A stretch of 64,000 nucleotides of DNA from Nocardia carnea (GCF_029869215.1 NZ_JARWPM010000445.1:57863-121862); one strand, 5' to 3'; shown: positions 25,541 to 34,803, counted from the first letter of the stretch. Notes: generated from the sequence alone by a model not told the origin. A program made the numbers and translations.

Positions 25541-26788
25541 TTGAGCAATGCAGTTCCGGGCTTTCGCGGCGAATCCCCGATCACACCCAGGTCGCCCGTA
25601 CCCGCCAATACTTCTGTCCGGCTGGATGATCCCGCGTTCGCTAACGATCCGCACCGCGTCTACGCGGAGATGCGGCGGCACGGCCCGCTGGTACCGGTCG
25701 AGCTCGCTCCGGGTGTGCCGGCGACACTCGTGATCGGCTACCAGGTGGCGGTGCAGATCCTCAACGACGAGACGCATTTTCCCGCCGATTCCCGCCGCTG
25801 GGAGAAGAACGCCGCCGCGGATTGCCCGATGCGGCCGATGCTCGGCTATCGCCAGAACGCGCTGCGCACCGCGGGCGTGGAACACGAGCGATATCGGCGC
25901 ACCATCATCGCGGCGTTGGAAACCGTCGACCTGCACCAGGTGCACGACGCGGTCGCGCGGGCCGCCGAGGACCTGACCAACAGCTTCTGCGAGCGCGGTA
26001 CCGCCGACCTGCGAATGGACTACGCGTACCCGCTGACCTTCCGCGTGCTGAGCGAACTGATGGGATTTCCGGAGGACGCCGCGGCCGCGGCCTACGAGGG
26101 CATGGCCGCGATGATGGAGGGGGTGGGCGCCGAGGAGGGGCAGCAGCGTTTCGTCGAGGCACTGATCGGCGTTGTCCAGCACAAACAGGCCGAGCCGGGC
26201 GACGACCTGACCTCACAGCTGCTGCGGCACCCGGACGGGCTCGATCTCATGGAGATGGTGAATCAGGCCGCACTGCTGTTCTCCATGGGCACGGAGCCGA
26301 CCTGCAATCTCATCCTCAACGCGTTGCTGCAATTGATGACCGACGAACAATACGGCGGTGAGGTCCTCAGCGGCGCCATGGACACCCGCGACGCCATCGA
26401 TGCCGTCCTGTTCGAGGATCCGCCGCTGGCGAACTGGTGCGTGAGCTACCCCATCCAGCCACAGCTGGTCGGCGATACCTGGCTGCCGGCCGATCAACCG
26501 GTGGTCATCAGCCTGGCCGCGTGCAACAACGACCCCGCCGTCACCGGTGGTGACCGGCGCGGTAACCGGTCGCATCTGGCGTGGGGCGGCGGTCCGCACG
26601 CCTGCCCGGCCCAGACCCTCGCCGGGACGATCGCCGCCCAGGGCATCGATCTGCTGCTCGATGCCCTGCCGGATATCCAGCCGCAAGTACCCGCGGACCA
26701 ATTGGAATGGCGGCCCGGGCAGTTCCACCGCGCCTTGGCGGCGCTACCGGTCCGGTTTCCGCCCTGCCCGCCGATGCGTCTCACCTGA
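25541..26788 (+). CDS. Cytochrome P450 (CYP157-like), copy 1, with degenerate ExxR
   Basis: A 415-residue P450 from TTG 25541 (GAGGG upstream); longer in-frame starts exist but add no P450-like sequence. The heme ligand is C355 in WGGGPHACPAQ, and the I-helix has MGTEPT. The K-helix ExxR, nearly invariant in P450s, is broken: AIDAVLFEDPP has Ala at the Glu position and F291 at the Arg position. Streptomyces CYP157 proteins likewise lack canonical ExxR. It is followed after 45 bases by a Baeyer-Villiger-type monooxygenase gene. A paralogue lies at 53089-54324. Redox partner and substrate are unknown. Confidence 0.85.
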   Translation: MSNAVPGFRGESPITPRSPVPANTSVRLDDPAFANDPHRVYAEMRRHGPLVPVELAPGVPATLVIGYQVAVQILNDETHFPADSRRWEKNAAADCPMRPMLGYRQNALRTAGVEHERYRRTIIAALETVDLHQVHDAVARAAEDLTNSFCERGTADLRMDYAYPLTFRVLSELMGFPEDAAAAAYEGMAAMMEGVGAEEGQQRFVEALIGVVQHKQAEPGDDLTSQLLRHPDGLDLMEMVNQAALLFSMGTEPTCNLILNALLQLMTDEQYGGEVLSGAMDTRDAIDAVLFEDPPLANWCVSYPIQPQLVGDTWLPADQPVVISLAACNNDPAVTGGDRRGNRSHLAWGGGPHACPAQTLAGTIAAQGIDLLLDALPDIQPQVPADQLEWRPGQFHRALAALPVRFPPCPPMRLT

Positions 26789-26833
26789 TCCCCACCCCGT
26801 CCCACGGCTATTCATCGAAAGGCAGGTCGCGCG

Positions 26834-28477
26834 ATGACCATGACCTCGGAGCATTCCGCAGCATCGACCGGGCAGCAGGCCCGGGAGATCGACGCGGTCG
26901 TCGTCGGAGCCGGCTTCGCCGGCCTGTACACGCTGCACAAATTGCGCGAACTCGGGCTCTCGGTGCAGGTGTTCGAAGCGGGCGACGGTATCGGCGGCAC
27001 GTGGTTCTGGAATCGCTATCCGGGTGCCCGCGTCGATGTGAAGAGCATGTACTACAACTACTCCTTCGACCCGGACCTGGAGCAGGAGTGGGAGTGGACG
27101 GAGAAGCTGCCGCCGCAGCCGGAGCTGCTCCGCTACATCAACCATGTCGCGGATCGCTTCGATCTGCGTAAGGATGTGCGGTTGCGGACCCGGGTCACCA
27201 CCGCGGTCTACGACGAAACCGCCGCACGGTGGCAGATCACCACCGATCAGGGCGAGGTCGTCTCGGCGCGATTCGCGATCATGGCGACGGGCTGCCTGTC
27301 GAAGCCGAAGATGGTGGAAGTGCCGGGTATCGAGACCTTCCGCGGCCGCAGTTTCCACACCGGCGAATGGCCCGATCAGGAGGTGGATTTCACCGATCGC
27401 CGGGTCGCGGTGATCGGTACCGGTTCCTCCGGGGTGCAGGTGATTCCGCTCGTCGCCGAGGTGGCCGAACAGCTCACCGTGTTCCAGCGGACCGCGAACT
27501 ACGTACTGCCCGCCGGTAACCACCCGATAGATCCCGAATTCCAGCGCGATATCAAATCGCGCTACCGCGAGGTGCGCAAGGCCAACCGGGAATCGTCGTT
27601 CGGTATCGCCCGGCCCGAAGCCACCAAGGGTGCGCTCGAGGTGAGCGAGGACGAGCGAAATGCCTTCTACCGCAGCGTATGGGAGGACAAGAACAGCGAA
27701 CTCGTCAGCATGCTGACCGGATTCACCGATACCCTCGCCGACGAAGCCGCCAACGAGACCGCCGCCCAGTTCATCCGCGACCGCATCGCCGAAATCGTGC
27801 CGGACCCCGCTGTCGCCCGGCTCCTTCAGCCCACCGGCCTGTTCGGCGTCAAACGCCCGGTCCTGGGGACGAACTACTACGAGACCTTCAATCGCCCCAA
27901 TGTCCGGCTGGTGGATGTTCGCGCGACCCCGCTCACCGAGATCACCGAGACCGGGCTCGCGACGACGCAGGAGAGTTTCGAGTTCGACGACATCATCTAC
28001 GCCACCGGATACGACGCGATGACCGGTGCGCTCGACGCGATCGATATTCGCGGCCGGGGTGGCGCACGGCTGCGGGACAAGTGGGCGGCCGGGCCCGTCA
28101 CCTACCTCGGTCTCGCCGTGGCGGGCTTCCCGAACCTCTTCACGATCACGGGCCCGGGCAGCCCGGCGGTCCTGTCGAACATGCTGGTGTCCATCGAGCA
28201 GCATGTCGACTGGGTGGCGGACGCGATCGTCGCGATGCGGTCCCAGGGCCTCACGACCATGGAAGCCGAGGTCGCCGCCGAGCAGGAATGGACCCGCCAC
28301 GTCGGCGAGGTCGGCGATATGACGCTGTACCCGAAGGTGGACTCCTGGTACGTGGGGTCGAACGTACCCGGAAAACCCCGGGTGATGTACGCCTACATCG
28401 GCGGCGTCGGTGCCTTCCGCGAGAAATGCGACCAGGTCGCCGCCGACGGCTACGAGGGTTTCACGCTGACGCGGTAA
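26834..28477 (+). CDS. Flavin-containing Baeyer-Villiger monooxygenase
   Basis: A 547-residue class B flavoprotein monooxygenase. The FAD motif GAGFAG is at 25-30, the BVMO fingerprint FxGxxxHTxxW at about 169-179 (FRGRSFHTGEW), and the NADPH motif GTGSSG near 195. It resembles cyclohexanone and phenylacetone monooxygenases, which insert oxygen next to a ketone to give an ester or lactone using NADPH and O2. It is the second gene of an operon with the P450, suggesting hydroxylation followed by ketone oxidation of one molecule, although the P450's odd K-helix leaves its activity open. It converges on a LysR gene. Confidence 0.93.
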   Translation: MTMTSEHSAASTGQQAREIDAVVVGAGFAGLYTLHKLRELGLSVQVFEAGDGIGGTWFWNRYPGARVDVKSMYYNYSFDPDLEQEWEWTEKLPPQPELLRYINHVADRFDLRKDVRLRTRVTTAVYDETAARWQITTDQGEVVSARFAIMATGCLSKPKMVEVPGIETFRGRSFHTGEWPDQEVDFTDRRVAVIGTGSSGVQVIPLVAEVAEQLTVFQRTANYVLPAGNHPIDPEFQRDIKSRYREVRKANRESSFGIARPEATKGALEVSEDERNAFYRSVWEDKNSELVSMLTGFTDTLADEAANETAAQFIRDRIAEIVPDPAVARLLQPTGLFGVKRPVLGTNYYETFNRPNVRLVDVRATPLTEITETGLATTQESFEFDDIIYATGYDAMTGALDAIDIRGRGGARLRDKWAAGPVTYLGLAVAGFPNLFTITGPGSPAVLSNMLVSIEQHVDWVADAIVAMRSQGLTTMEAEVAAEQEWTRHVGEVGDMTLYPKVDSWYVGSNVPGKPRVMYAYIGGVGAFREKCDQVAADGYEGFTLTR

Positions 28478-28630
28478 ACCGAGGTGGCCGCGACGCCCCC
28501 ACCATCCGGTACCGACGGGCCGCGGGTTCGGTTCAGCTCCCACCCGCAGTCCGGCCGGAAACCCGACGGAGCGAGCGATGTCGAGGTGACCGCCCGGCGA
28601 GTACCGCGCCGCTCGGCGTTGTCGCGACCG

Positions 28631-29518
28631 CTATTCGTACCGTGGCCCGAGTTCGCGCACGACATCGGCGAACGCCCTGATCGCGTCGGTTTCCGCGGTG
28701 GTGCGCCACACCAGCGCGTAGCTGAGTGGGAGCAGATCCGGGACCGGTAACCAGCGCAGGTCCGGGCGATTCCAGTAGCGGGCCGCGTGCCGAGGCTGGA
28801 CCGTGACGATTTCTCCGGTGGCGGTCAGGTGAACCAGTTCTTCGGTATTGGTGACGACGCGGGTGCGTTCGATATGTGCCTTCTTCCGGGCCTGTGCCGA
28901 TATGAAACTGTCCACCCAATAATCCGGCGCCGATTCCGTGGTCGGGTGACAGAAATCCCGCAGCACAGTCGACGGGGCCGACTCTTCGATGCTCAGTTCG
29001 TGATCTGCTGCCACCCCGACTACACGCCGCTCGACAGTGATCGTCGGCCCGACGGTCAGGTCCGGCTCCTCGATCGGTAGCCACGCGATCAAGATGTCGA
29101 GATCACCTCGGCGCAAACCGGCGAACGGATCGACGAAACGCGCGAACGACAGCTGGATGTTCCACTGCGGATACCGGTCGCGGAAACGGGACCAGTACTT
29201 CTCGAGGTCATAGCCGCTGAGCATCAGTGAGCCCACCCGGAGCACCCCCGCTTTGCCGGTCGCGGACAGGCGCGCCCGGCGCAGACTCGTCTCCAGGCCG
29301 GCGCGGACCGGGACGAGATCGTCGCGCAACTGCGCGCCTACCGCGGTGAGCCGGACCGTGCGATTGTCCCGATCGAACAACAGCGCACCGATCGCGCGCT
29401 CCTGCTTCTTGATCGCCTGGCTGACCCGTGCGACCGAGACATGCAACCGGGCGGCAGTGCGACCGAAGTGCAACTCCTCCGCCAGCGTCAGAAAGATCTC
29501 GATATCACGAATCTCCAC
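28631..29518 (-). CDS. LysR family regulator
   Basis: A 295-residue LysR-type regulator from GTG 29518 (GAGGT just upstream). The HTH (about 1-60) reads IEIFLTLAEELHFGRTAARL and VSVARVSQAIKKQE, followed by the periplasmic-binding-like effector domain. A longer frame to 29563 would run through the intergenic palindrome and is rejected. It is divergent from the second CMD-like gene 136 bases away and is the likely regulator of that gene. Confidence 0.9.
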   Translation of the reverse strand: MEIRDIEIFLTLAEELHFGRTAARLHVSVARVSQAIKKQERAIGALLFDRDNRTVRLTAVGAQLRDDLVPVRAGLETSLRRARLSATGKAGVLRVGSLMLSGYDLEKYWSRFRDRYPQWNIQLSFARFVDPFAGLRRGDLDILIAWLPIEEPDLTVGPTITVERRVVGVAADHELSIEESAPSTVLRDFCHPTTESAPDYWVDSFISAQARKKAHIERTRVVTNTEELVHLTATGEIVTVQPRHAARYWNRPDLRWLPVPDLLPLSYALVWRTTAETDAIRAFADVVRELGPRYE

Positions 29519-29546
29519 GTCTACCTCGCATGTCAACACAGCGGTT

Positions 29547-29557
29547 AACGCAGCGTT
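29547..29557. promoter_or_regulatory. Palindrome between LysR gene and CMD-like copy 2
   Basis: AACGC-A-GCGTT is a perfect 11-base palindrome in the divergent intergenic region, overlapping the self-complementary GTTAAC at 29544-29549. It is a candidate LysR site by position, though it lacks the ATAC-N7-GTAT form seen at the two other LysR loci in this window. Confidence 0.35.
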
Positions 29558-29654
29558 GCACACTTCGCCGTTGTTTCTCCAGTTCCCCGAACTGATCGTT
29601 GAGGTCAGGCGACGGCTGCACCATCGGCTGTCGATGGATGGAAGGACATTGACA

Positions 29655-30161
29655 ATGACAACTGCGGAGCAGGTTCGGGTCTCGCGGATGCCGAATCCGG
29701 TTCAGCTCGTCCCGGAGATGGGCCAGGTCTCTGCCGCCTTGCGCGGCGTGACCGGTAACGGCACGATCGCACCGGCCACTGTCGGACTGGTACAGCTCCG
29801 CGCCGGGCAGGTCGTCGGGAGTACTTATCTCGCCGTCCTGCACACCGGCGCATTGCGCAAGCAGGGCGAGTCCGAGGAACGGATCGCCGCGGTGGCCACC
29901 TGGCCGACCTCGCCGTACTTCTCCGAGGCCGAACGCGCCGCACTGGCCTTGGTCGAAGCGGTCCTCCAGCCCTCGTCCGGGAGCGAACGCGTTACCGATG
30001 CCCTGTACGAGGAGGTCTCGGCCCACTACAGCGACCGGGAGATCGCCGCGCTCGCCATGGTGATCGGTGAGGTGAACTTCTACGTCCCGCTCGCGGTTAT
30101 CGGCAAACCACTGCCCGGCGTATCACCGGCGCAACAGTGGACTCCGGCCACACCTCGGTAG
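29655..30161 (+). CDS. Carboxymuconolactone decarboxylase (AhpD-like) family protein, copy 2, lacking CxxC
   Basis: A 168-residue close paralogue of the protein at 19651-20166: both share QLRAGQxVGSTYLAxLH, GESEERIAAVATW and a C terminus ending in IGKPLPG...QW. As there, the redox cysteines are absent (S56 and L59 at the CxxC positions) while H63 is kept. GGAAGGA precedes ATG 29655. Copy 1 sits in a sigma-controlled operon; this copy stands alone beside a LysR gene. No ECF41-type element was found upstream, so the two copies appear differently controlled. Confidence 0.9.
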   Translation: MTTAEQVRVSRMPNPVQLVPEMGQVSAALRGVTGNGTIAPATVGLVQLRAGQVVGSTYLAVLHTGALRKQGESEERIAAVATWPTSPYFSEAERAALALVEAVLQPSSGSERVTDALYEEVSAHYSDREIAALAMVIGEVNFYVPLAVIGKPLPGVSPAQQWTPATPR

Positions 30162-30177
30162 CGCTCGCGCGGCGGGC

Positions 30178-30208
30178 TTGACCTTCCACCCGCTGGAAGG
30201 TTCAGGCT
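30178..30208 (+). promoter_or_regulatory. Autoregulatory MerR promoter/operator, leaderless
   Basis: TTGACC (30178-30183), 19 bases, CAGGCT (30203-30208). The spacer region holds the perfect dyad ACCTTCCA-N5-TGGAAGGT (30181-30201). A start about seven bases after the -10 would coincide with the GTG codon at 30215, so the mRNA is probably leaderless. Autoregulation by the encoded MerR protein is the simplest reading. Confidence 0.7.
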
Positions 30209-30214
30209 GTATCC

Positions 30215-31123
30215 GTGACCGACCGCGACATCCTGTTCACCATCGGCGAGCTGGCCCGGCACACCGGCCTCGACGCCCGGACCATCCGGTTCTGGTCGGA
30301 CGAGGGACTGGTACCGCCCACCACCCGCAGCCCGGCCGGGTACCGCCTCTACGACGTCGAGGCCGCCGCCCGGCTCGAGCTGGTGCACACCCTGCGTGAG
30401 CTGGATATCGATATGGCCACCGTGCGCGCGGTGCTCGACCGGCAGACCAGCCTGGCCGAGGTGGCGGCCGCGCATGCGCGGGCGCTGGATGCCGAGATCC
30501 GCACGCTGCGGGTCCGGCGCGCGGTACTGCGGTCGGTCGCGCACCGCAACAGCACGACCGAGGAGTTGAGAATCATGCACGAACTCGCCACCCTGTCCGC
30601 CACCGAACGCCAGCGGATCATCGACGATTTCGTCGACGAGGCGTTCGCCGGAATCGACCCGGACGCCCCCGGCGCTCATATCGCGAACGGTATGCGGTCG
30701 ATGCCGGCCACCCTGCCCGACGATCCGTCACCCGAACAGGTCGACGCCTGGATCGAACTGGCGGAGTTGGTCCGCGACCAGGGCTTCCGCGACCGCTGCC
30801 GGGAGATGGCCGTCACGGGCGCCGACGCCGACGCACAGGTGCCCGAAGCCGAGACAACCGCCGGCACCGCCGCCATAGCGGCCGGTGTGGCCGCGTTGGA
30901 GGCCGGTATCGCACCGGATTCGGCGGCGGCGGCCGAGATCCTCGCCCGCGAGATCCCGGACGGCACCGACCGAACCGCCCTCGCCGACCGGATGGCCACG
31001 TTCACCGACCGCCGGGTCGAGCGTTATTGGACACTGCTCGGGATCATCAACGGCTGGCCCGCCCGCCCGCCGATGGTCCCGGGCGCGGAATGGCTCATCG
31101 CCGCACTGCGGGCGCACGCCTAG
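30215..31123 (+). CDS. MerR family regulator with long C-terminal domain
   Basis: A 302-residue MerR-type regulator. The DNA-binding part is typical (FTIGELARHTGLDARTIRFW, then SPAGYRLYD). A coiled-coil dimerisation helix (about 80-115) is followed by an unusually long all-helical C-terminal region of roughly 180 residues, presumably for ligand binding. It starts at GTG 30215 with no ribosome site, which fits a leaderless transcript from the promoter directly upstream. No divergent target gene is present, so self-control or distant targets are likely. A terminator follows 84 bases after the stop. Confidence 0.88.
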   Translation: MTDRDILFTIGELARHTGLDARTIRFWSDEGLVPPTTRSPAGYRLYDVEAAARLELVHTLRELDIDMATVRAVLDRQTSLAEVAAAHARALDAEIRTLRVRRAVLRSVAHRNSTTEELRIMHELATLSATERQRIIDDFVDEAFAGIDPDAPGAHIANGMRSMPATLPDDPSPEQVDAWIELAELVRDQGFRDRCREMAVTGADADAQVPEAETTAGTAAIAAGVAALEAGIAPDSAAAAEILAREIPDGTDRTALADRMATFTDRRVERYWTLLGIINGWPARPPMVPGAEWLIAALRAHA

Positions 31124-31206
31124 CGCAATCGAGCGCAGCGAAGGGTCTCGCACGTCGCGTGACGCCCCGCGAGCGGCCGGACGCGCACCGACGGACGGAA
31201 GGCCAA

Positions 31207-31239
31207 ACCCCGCCCCGGGTGTATCGCCCGGGGCGGGGT
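31207..31239 (-). terminator. Perfect 13-bp hairpin terminator
   Basis: ACCCCGCCCCGGG (31207-31219) and its exact complement (31227-31239) flank loop TGTATCG. On the minus strand the stem ends in TTT, fitting termination of the TetR gene and the long operon behind it. It can also stop transcripts of the plus-strand MerR gene. The 208-base gap holds nothing else recognised. Confidence 0.8.
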
Positions 31240-31331
31240 CATCTCGTTCGAGTGGCAGCCGGAAACCGTCCGATGCCCGGTTCGCGCATTCGCCATCCGG
31301 CGCTGCCCGGCCGCCCGCTCCGGTGTGGGAT

Positions 31332-32033
31332 TCACCCCACGGGCACGTCCGGGCAGCTCCGGAATCCGGCGATGCCGTGGCGAGCGGCTTCCTGCACACC
31401 CGCCAACGCCCCGACATCCGCCATCACCGCCCGCAGCGACGTTCTCGCTGCCGCATCCGCAAACGCGTGCAGTTCGTCCCTGCCCTTGCCCTGGGCGTGG
31501 AACCGGTACTGGCTACCCTCGTTCAGGCTCAGCGCTGTCCGCGCGAACTCCGCCGGCGCGACGTCGATGAACTCACCGGACGCCACCCCTGCTTCGATAA
31601 TGCTGCACAGCCGCGCCGACAACTCGTCGTAGTCGCCCTGGAAATCACGGAACACCTCCGGCTGCTGTTTCGCTGCCTCCTCCAGATCGTAGAAATTCAG
31701 TGGTGCCGTGCACATCTGGATCACATCCCGATAGAGCACGATATACAACCGCACCGCCGCCGGAGAATCGTGCCGTGACAATGCTCGCGCCGCTTCCAGT
31801 GAGGCGCGATTCTGGTCCATGATTTCCCGCAGGATCTCGTCTTTGGATTTGAACCAGTAATACAGCGAGGATTGACCCAGACCCGCCCGCTCGGCAATCG
31901 CGCCCATCCGGGTGGCCCCGAAACCTTTCGCCGCGAACAACTCCGCGGCGGCCGTCAGGATATCGCCACGGGGGTCGTCCACGACTACCCCGCTTCGCCG
32001 CGGACGCCCCCCTTGCGCTGGCACTCTGGTCAT
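31332..32033 (-). CDS. TetR family regulator downstream of the importer operon
   Basis: A 233-residue TetR regulator. The HTH (about 18-65) reads ILTAAAELFAAKGFGATRM and GLGQSSLYYWFKSKDEIL. ATG 32033 is chosen; the frame is open further upstream, but the extra part is Arg/Cys-rich and unlike the family. It lies 123 bases behind the substrate-binding protein gene on the same strand and is probably the local repressor of the nine-gene operon. A 7-bp inverted repeat at that operon's promoter is a candidate operator. Confidence 0.88.
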   Translation of the reverse strand: MTRVPAQGGRPRRSGVVVDDPRGDILTAAAELFAAKGFGATRMGAIAERAGLGQSSLYYWFKSKDEILREIMDQNRASLEAARALSRHDSPAAVRLYIVLYRDVIQMCTAPLNFYDLEEAAKQQPEVFRDFQGDYDELSARLCSIIEAGVASGEFIDVAPAEFARTALSLNEGSQYRFHAQGKGRDELHAFADAAARTSLRAVMADVGALAGVQEAARHGIAGFRSCPDVPVG

Positions 32034-32156
32034 AGGGCAATGGTAGGCGATTCCGCCCCGTCGGCACTCGACAACGTTTCCCCGCTTTCGTCGGGTCTGT
32101 CTGCGGCACCGGATGTTTCGCAATCAGTGCGCACAGGCATCCGATGGTCCGGACCG

Positions 32157-33143
32157 CTAGTCCGTGGCGGCGAACAGTGCGTCGTAATCCGCCGGCTCCT
32201 CCTCGATCAGGCCGTATTCGACGACCGCCGCGCCGTAATCGCGGATTGCCCGGCCGTCGTCCGCGGTGGGGAATTTGGGGAAATTGACCTGGTCGATGAT
32301 AGCGGGGTCGATACCCATTTCCGCGACGGCCACCTCACCCACTCGAGCGGGATTTTCCTGGGCGAAGGTATTGACTTCCACCATCGCCTCGCGGAAGGCC
32401 TTGACGACCGCCGGGTTCGATTCCGCGAACTGCCGCGAGGTCGAATAATAGCCGCTCACCTGGTCGGGGAACGACTGGACGCCGGGGGCGATGATCTGCT
32501 TCCAGCCCTTGTTCAGGCCGGGCGTGCGATGCGGCTCCGAGACCCAGATCGCGTCGACATCACCGCGTTCGAGCGCTTCGCCCATATCCGAGAACGGAAG
32601 CTGTGTCCACGTCAGGCCCTCGTGGTTCACGCCCAGCTTGTCGAGGGCCCGGCGGATATGCACCTCGCCGATATTCTGCAGCGTATTGACCGCGATATTC
32701 TTGCCCGCCAGATCCTTCGGCTCGTCGATGCCGCTGCCGGGCAGGACGAGCACACCGTGGTCGTCTTCCTCGGGCGTACAGCAGGGCGCCCACGCCGGCT
32801 GCACCAGCTGTAACGGCAACCCCGAATCTATCGCGGCGAGTTGGCTGACCGTGTTGGAGTAGCCGAACTGGTTCTCACCGCTGAGCACACTGGGTATCAC
32901 GGCGGCCCCGCCGTCGGCGAAATTCACCGACACCCGCAGGCCGTGTTTTTCGAAGATCCCCTCCTCGATTCCCACGAACAGCGGGGCGCTGAGAATCGCG
33001 GGAATCGTTCCCACCTCGACCTCGGCGAGTTCCCCGTCGGCCAACGCGGAATCGGCGCTACCGCCGCCACCGCACGCCGTTACCACCGCTGCGGCCGCAG
33101 CGAAAGCCCCGTAGCGCACCGCGCGGGAAAGTCTGGTGAACAT
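32157..33143 (-). CDS. ABC transporter substrate-binding lipoprotein (SsuA/TauA/NMT1 type)
   Basis: A 328-residue periplasmic-binding-type protein. The signal peptide ends in VTAC with C24, so it is a lipoprotein. The SsuA/NitT-like core begins at EVGTIPAILSAPLFVGIEEGIFEKHGL, and IPSVLSGENQFGYSNT and NIAVNTLQNIGEVH follow. Family members bind aliphatic sulfonates, taurine, nitrate, aromatic acids or pyrimidine-type precursors; the ligand here is not deducible. AAGGAG precedes the ATG. It is the last of nine same-strand genes and completes the importer with the ATPase and two permeases directly upstream. Confidence 0.9.
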   Translation of the reverse strand: MFTRLSRAVRYGAFAAAAAVVTACGGGGSADSALADGELAEVEVGTIPAILSAPLFVGIEEGIFEKHGLRVSVNFADGGAAVIPSVLSGENQFGYSNTVSQLAAIDSGLPLQLVQPAWAPCCTPEEDDHGVLVLPGSGIDEPKDLAGKNIAVNTLQNIGEVHIRRALDKLGVNHEGLTWTQLPFSDMGEALERGDVDAIWVSEPHRTPGLNKGWKQIIAPGVQSFPDQVSGYYSTSRQFAESNPAVVKAFREAMVEVNTFAQENPARVGEVAVAEMGIDPAIIDQVNFPKFPTADDGRAIRDYGAAVVEYGLIEEEPADYDALFAATD

Positions 33144-33167
33144 CGTTTTCTCCTTGATGATTTCGTG

Positions 33168-33956
33168 TCATACGCCGAGCAGGGCCGCGTCGGTGCGGAC
33201 CATTTCGCGAATCCGGCTGAATACGTGGGCGCGCAGGTGCGCGAATTCGGGGAGGGATTTGGTTCCGATCTGATCCCGGCGATCCGGCAGGCCGATATCG
33301 ACGATTTCGGCGACACAACTCGGTGAGCGCGTCACGATCGCCACCCGGTGGCTCAGATACACCGATTCGTCGACATCGTGCGTCACGAACAGCACCGTGG
33401 TCCCGGTTTCGTCGCGCACCCGCAGCAGCAGGTCCTCGAGGTCGGCGCGGGTTTGCGCATCGACGGATGCGAAGGGTTCGTCCATGATGAGCACCTGCGG
33501 GCGGTACGCGATCGCGCGGGCGATCGCGACCCGCTGCTGCATACCACCGGAGAGCTGGAACGGTTTCTTGTGCGCCGCCTCGGCCAGCCCGACCTCCGCC
33601 AGCGCCCGCTCGACTCGCGCCCGGCGGTCGGCCGTGCCGATTCCCTTTTTCATCAGTGGTAGTTCGACATTTTTGGCCACCGTGATCCACGGCAGCAGCG
33701 AGCGCGCGTAATCCTGGAAGACCACCGCGAAATCGGGCGGCGGGCCGTCGACGCGCCGGCCGTGAAAGGTCACCGAACCGCTGGTCGGCCGGTCCAGCCC
33801 GGCGATGCACCGCAGGAGAGTCGTTTTCCCGGCGCCGGAGGGGCCGACAATGCTGAACAGTTCCCCGTTCTCCACACTGAAGGACATATCGGCCACCGCG
33901 GTGAAGCCGCCGCCTTTGCCCGGGTAGGTTTTCTCGAGGTTCGACACGATGAGCAT
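33168..33956 (-). CDS. ABC transporter ATP-binding protein (SsuB/TauB type)
   Basis: A 262-residue ABC ATPase with Walker A GPSGAGKTT (about 40-48), Q loop FQDYARSL, signature LSGGMQQR, Walker B VLIMDEPFASVD and switch His in VTHD. It energises the importer formed with the two permeases and the lipoprotein in the same operon. GGCAGGGG precedes the ATG. Confidence 0.93.
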   Translation of the reverse strand: MLIVSNLEKTYPGKGGGFTAVADMSFSVENGELFSIVGPSGAGKTTLLRCIAGLDRPTSGSVTFHGRRVDGPPPDFAVVFQDYARSLLPWITVAKNVELPLMKKGIGTADRRARVERALAEVGLAEAAHKKPFQLSGGMQQRVAIARAIAYRPQVLIMDEPFASVDAQTRADLEDLLLRVRDETGTTVLFVTHDVDESVYLSHRVAIVTRSPSCVAEIVDIGLPDRRDQIGTKSLPEFAHLRAHVFSRIREMVRTDAALLGV

Positions 33957-34011
33957 CGGCCCCTGCCTTTCGTTTTCGGTGGGTACAACTTGTGTGAAAA
34001 GGACCGCGGCG

Positions 34012-34803
34012 TCACCGCGTGCCGGCCCGCCGCGGGTCGCACCACCGCAGCAAACGCCGTTCGGCCAAGGCGTAGAGGGCGGTCATGAGGAATCCGAGAA
34101 TTCCCAGGACCAGAATTCCCGACCACATCGTCAGCAGCTGGAATGTCGCCTGCGCCTGCGTGATGACGAACCCGAGCCCCTGCTGCGCGCCGACCATCTC
34201 GCTCGTCACCATGAGAATGAGACTGAGCGGGATCGCGATCCGCACACCGACGAGCACGCGCGGCAGCACCGCCGGGAACACGACATACACCTGACGTTGC
34301 AGTCCGGAGATATCGAACGCTCGTGCCGAGGCCATCATCGTGGTATCCAGCCGGCGGGCACCGTCGGCGGTGCTGAGGAGTATCGGCCAGACACAGCCCA
34401 GCGCGATGAGGAAGATCTTCATCTCGGGCCCGACCCCGAAGAGCATCATCGCGAACGGGATGAGGGCGGTACTGGGTATCGCCCGGGCGAACTCCAGCGT
34501 CGGCGAGACCATGCGCTCGACCAACGCGAGCTGCCCGATCACCAGCCCCAGCCCCACCCCGGCAACCACCGCGATCGCCAGCCCCGCGCCGAGAGTCGTC
34601 AGGCTGGCGCGAATATTGGCCAGCCCTTCCGGTGTCGTCCAGTACTCGCCCGCCTCGGCGACGATCTCCGAGAGTGCGGGAAAGTAGGCGTTGCCGCTGT
34701 GCGCGGAGAGCAGCAACCATGCCGTCAGCGCGCCGAATGCGCCGACCACGCCCAGGACCGTCCGGCCACGGCCGGTGGACAATACTGCCGTCAACCCGTT
34801 CAT
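34012..34803 (-). CDS. ABC transporter permease (SsuC/TauC type), subunit 1
   Basis: A 263-residue inner-membrane permease with six predicted helices and an EAA-like loop (ASARAFDISGLQRQVYVVFP) that docks on the ATPase. ATG 34803 overlaps the stop of the other permease gene by four bases, so the two are coupled. The presence of two different permeases implies a heterodimeric channel, whereas most SsuABC/TauABC systems use one. Confidence 0.92.
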   Translation of the reverse strand: MNGLTAVLSTGRGRTVLGVVGAFGALTAWLLLSAHSGNAYFPALSEIVAEAGEYWTTPEGLANIRASLTTLGAGLAIAVVAGVGLGLVIGQLALVERMVSPTLEFARAIPSTALIPFAMMLFGVGPEMKIFLIALGCVWPILLSTADGARRLDTTMMASARAFDISGLQRQVYVVFPAVLPRVLVGVRIAIPLSLILMVTSEMVGAQQGLGFVITQAQATFQLLTMWSGILVLGILGFLMTALYALAERRLLRWCDPRRAGTR

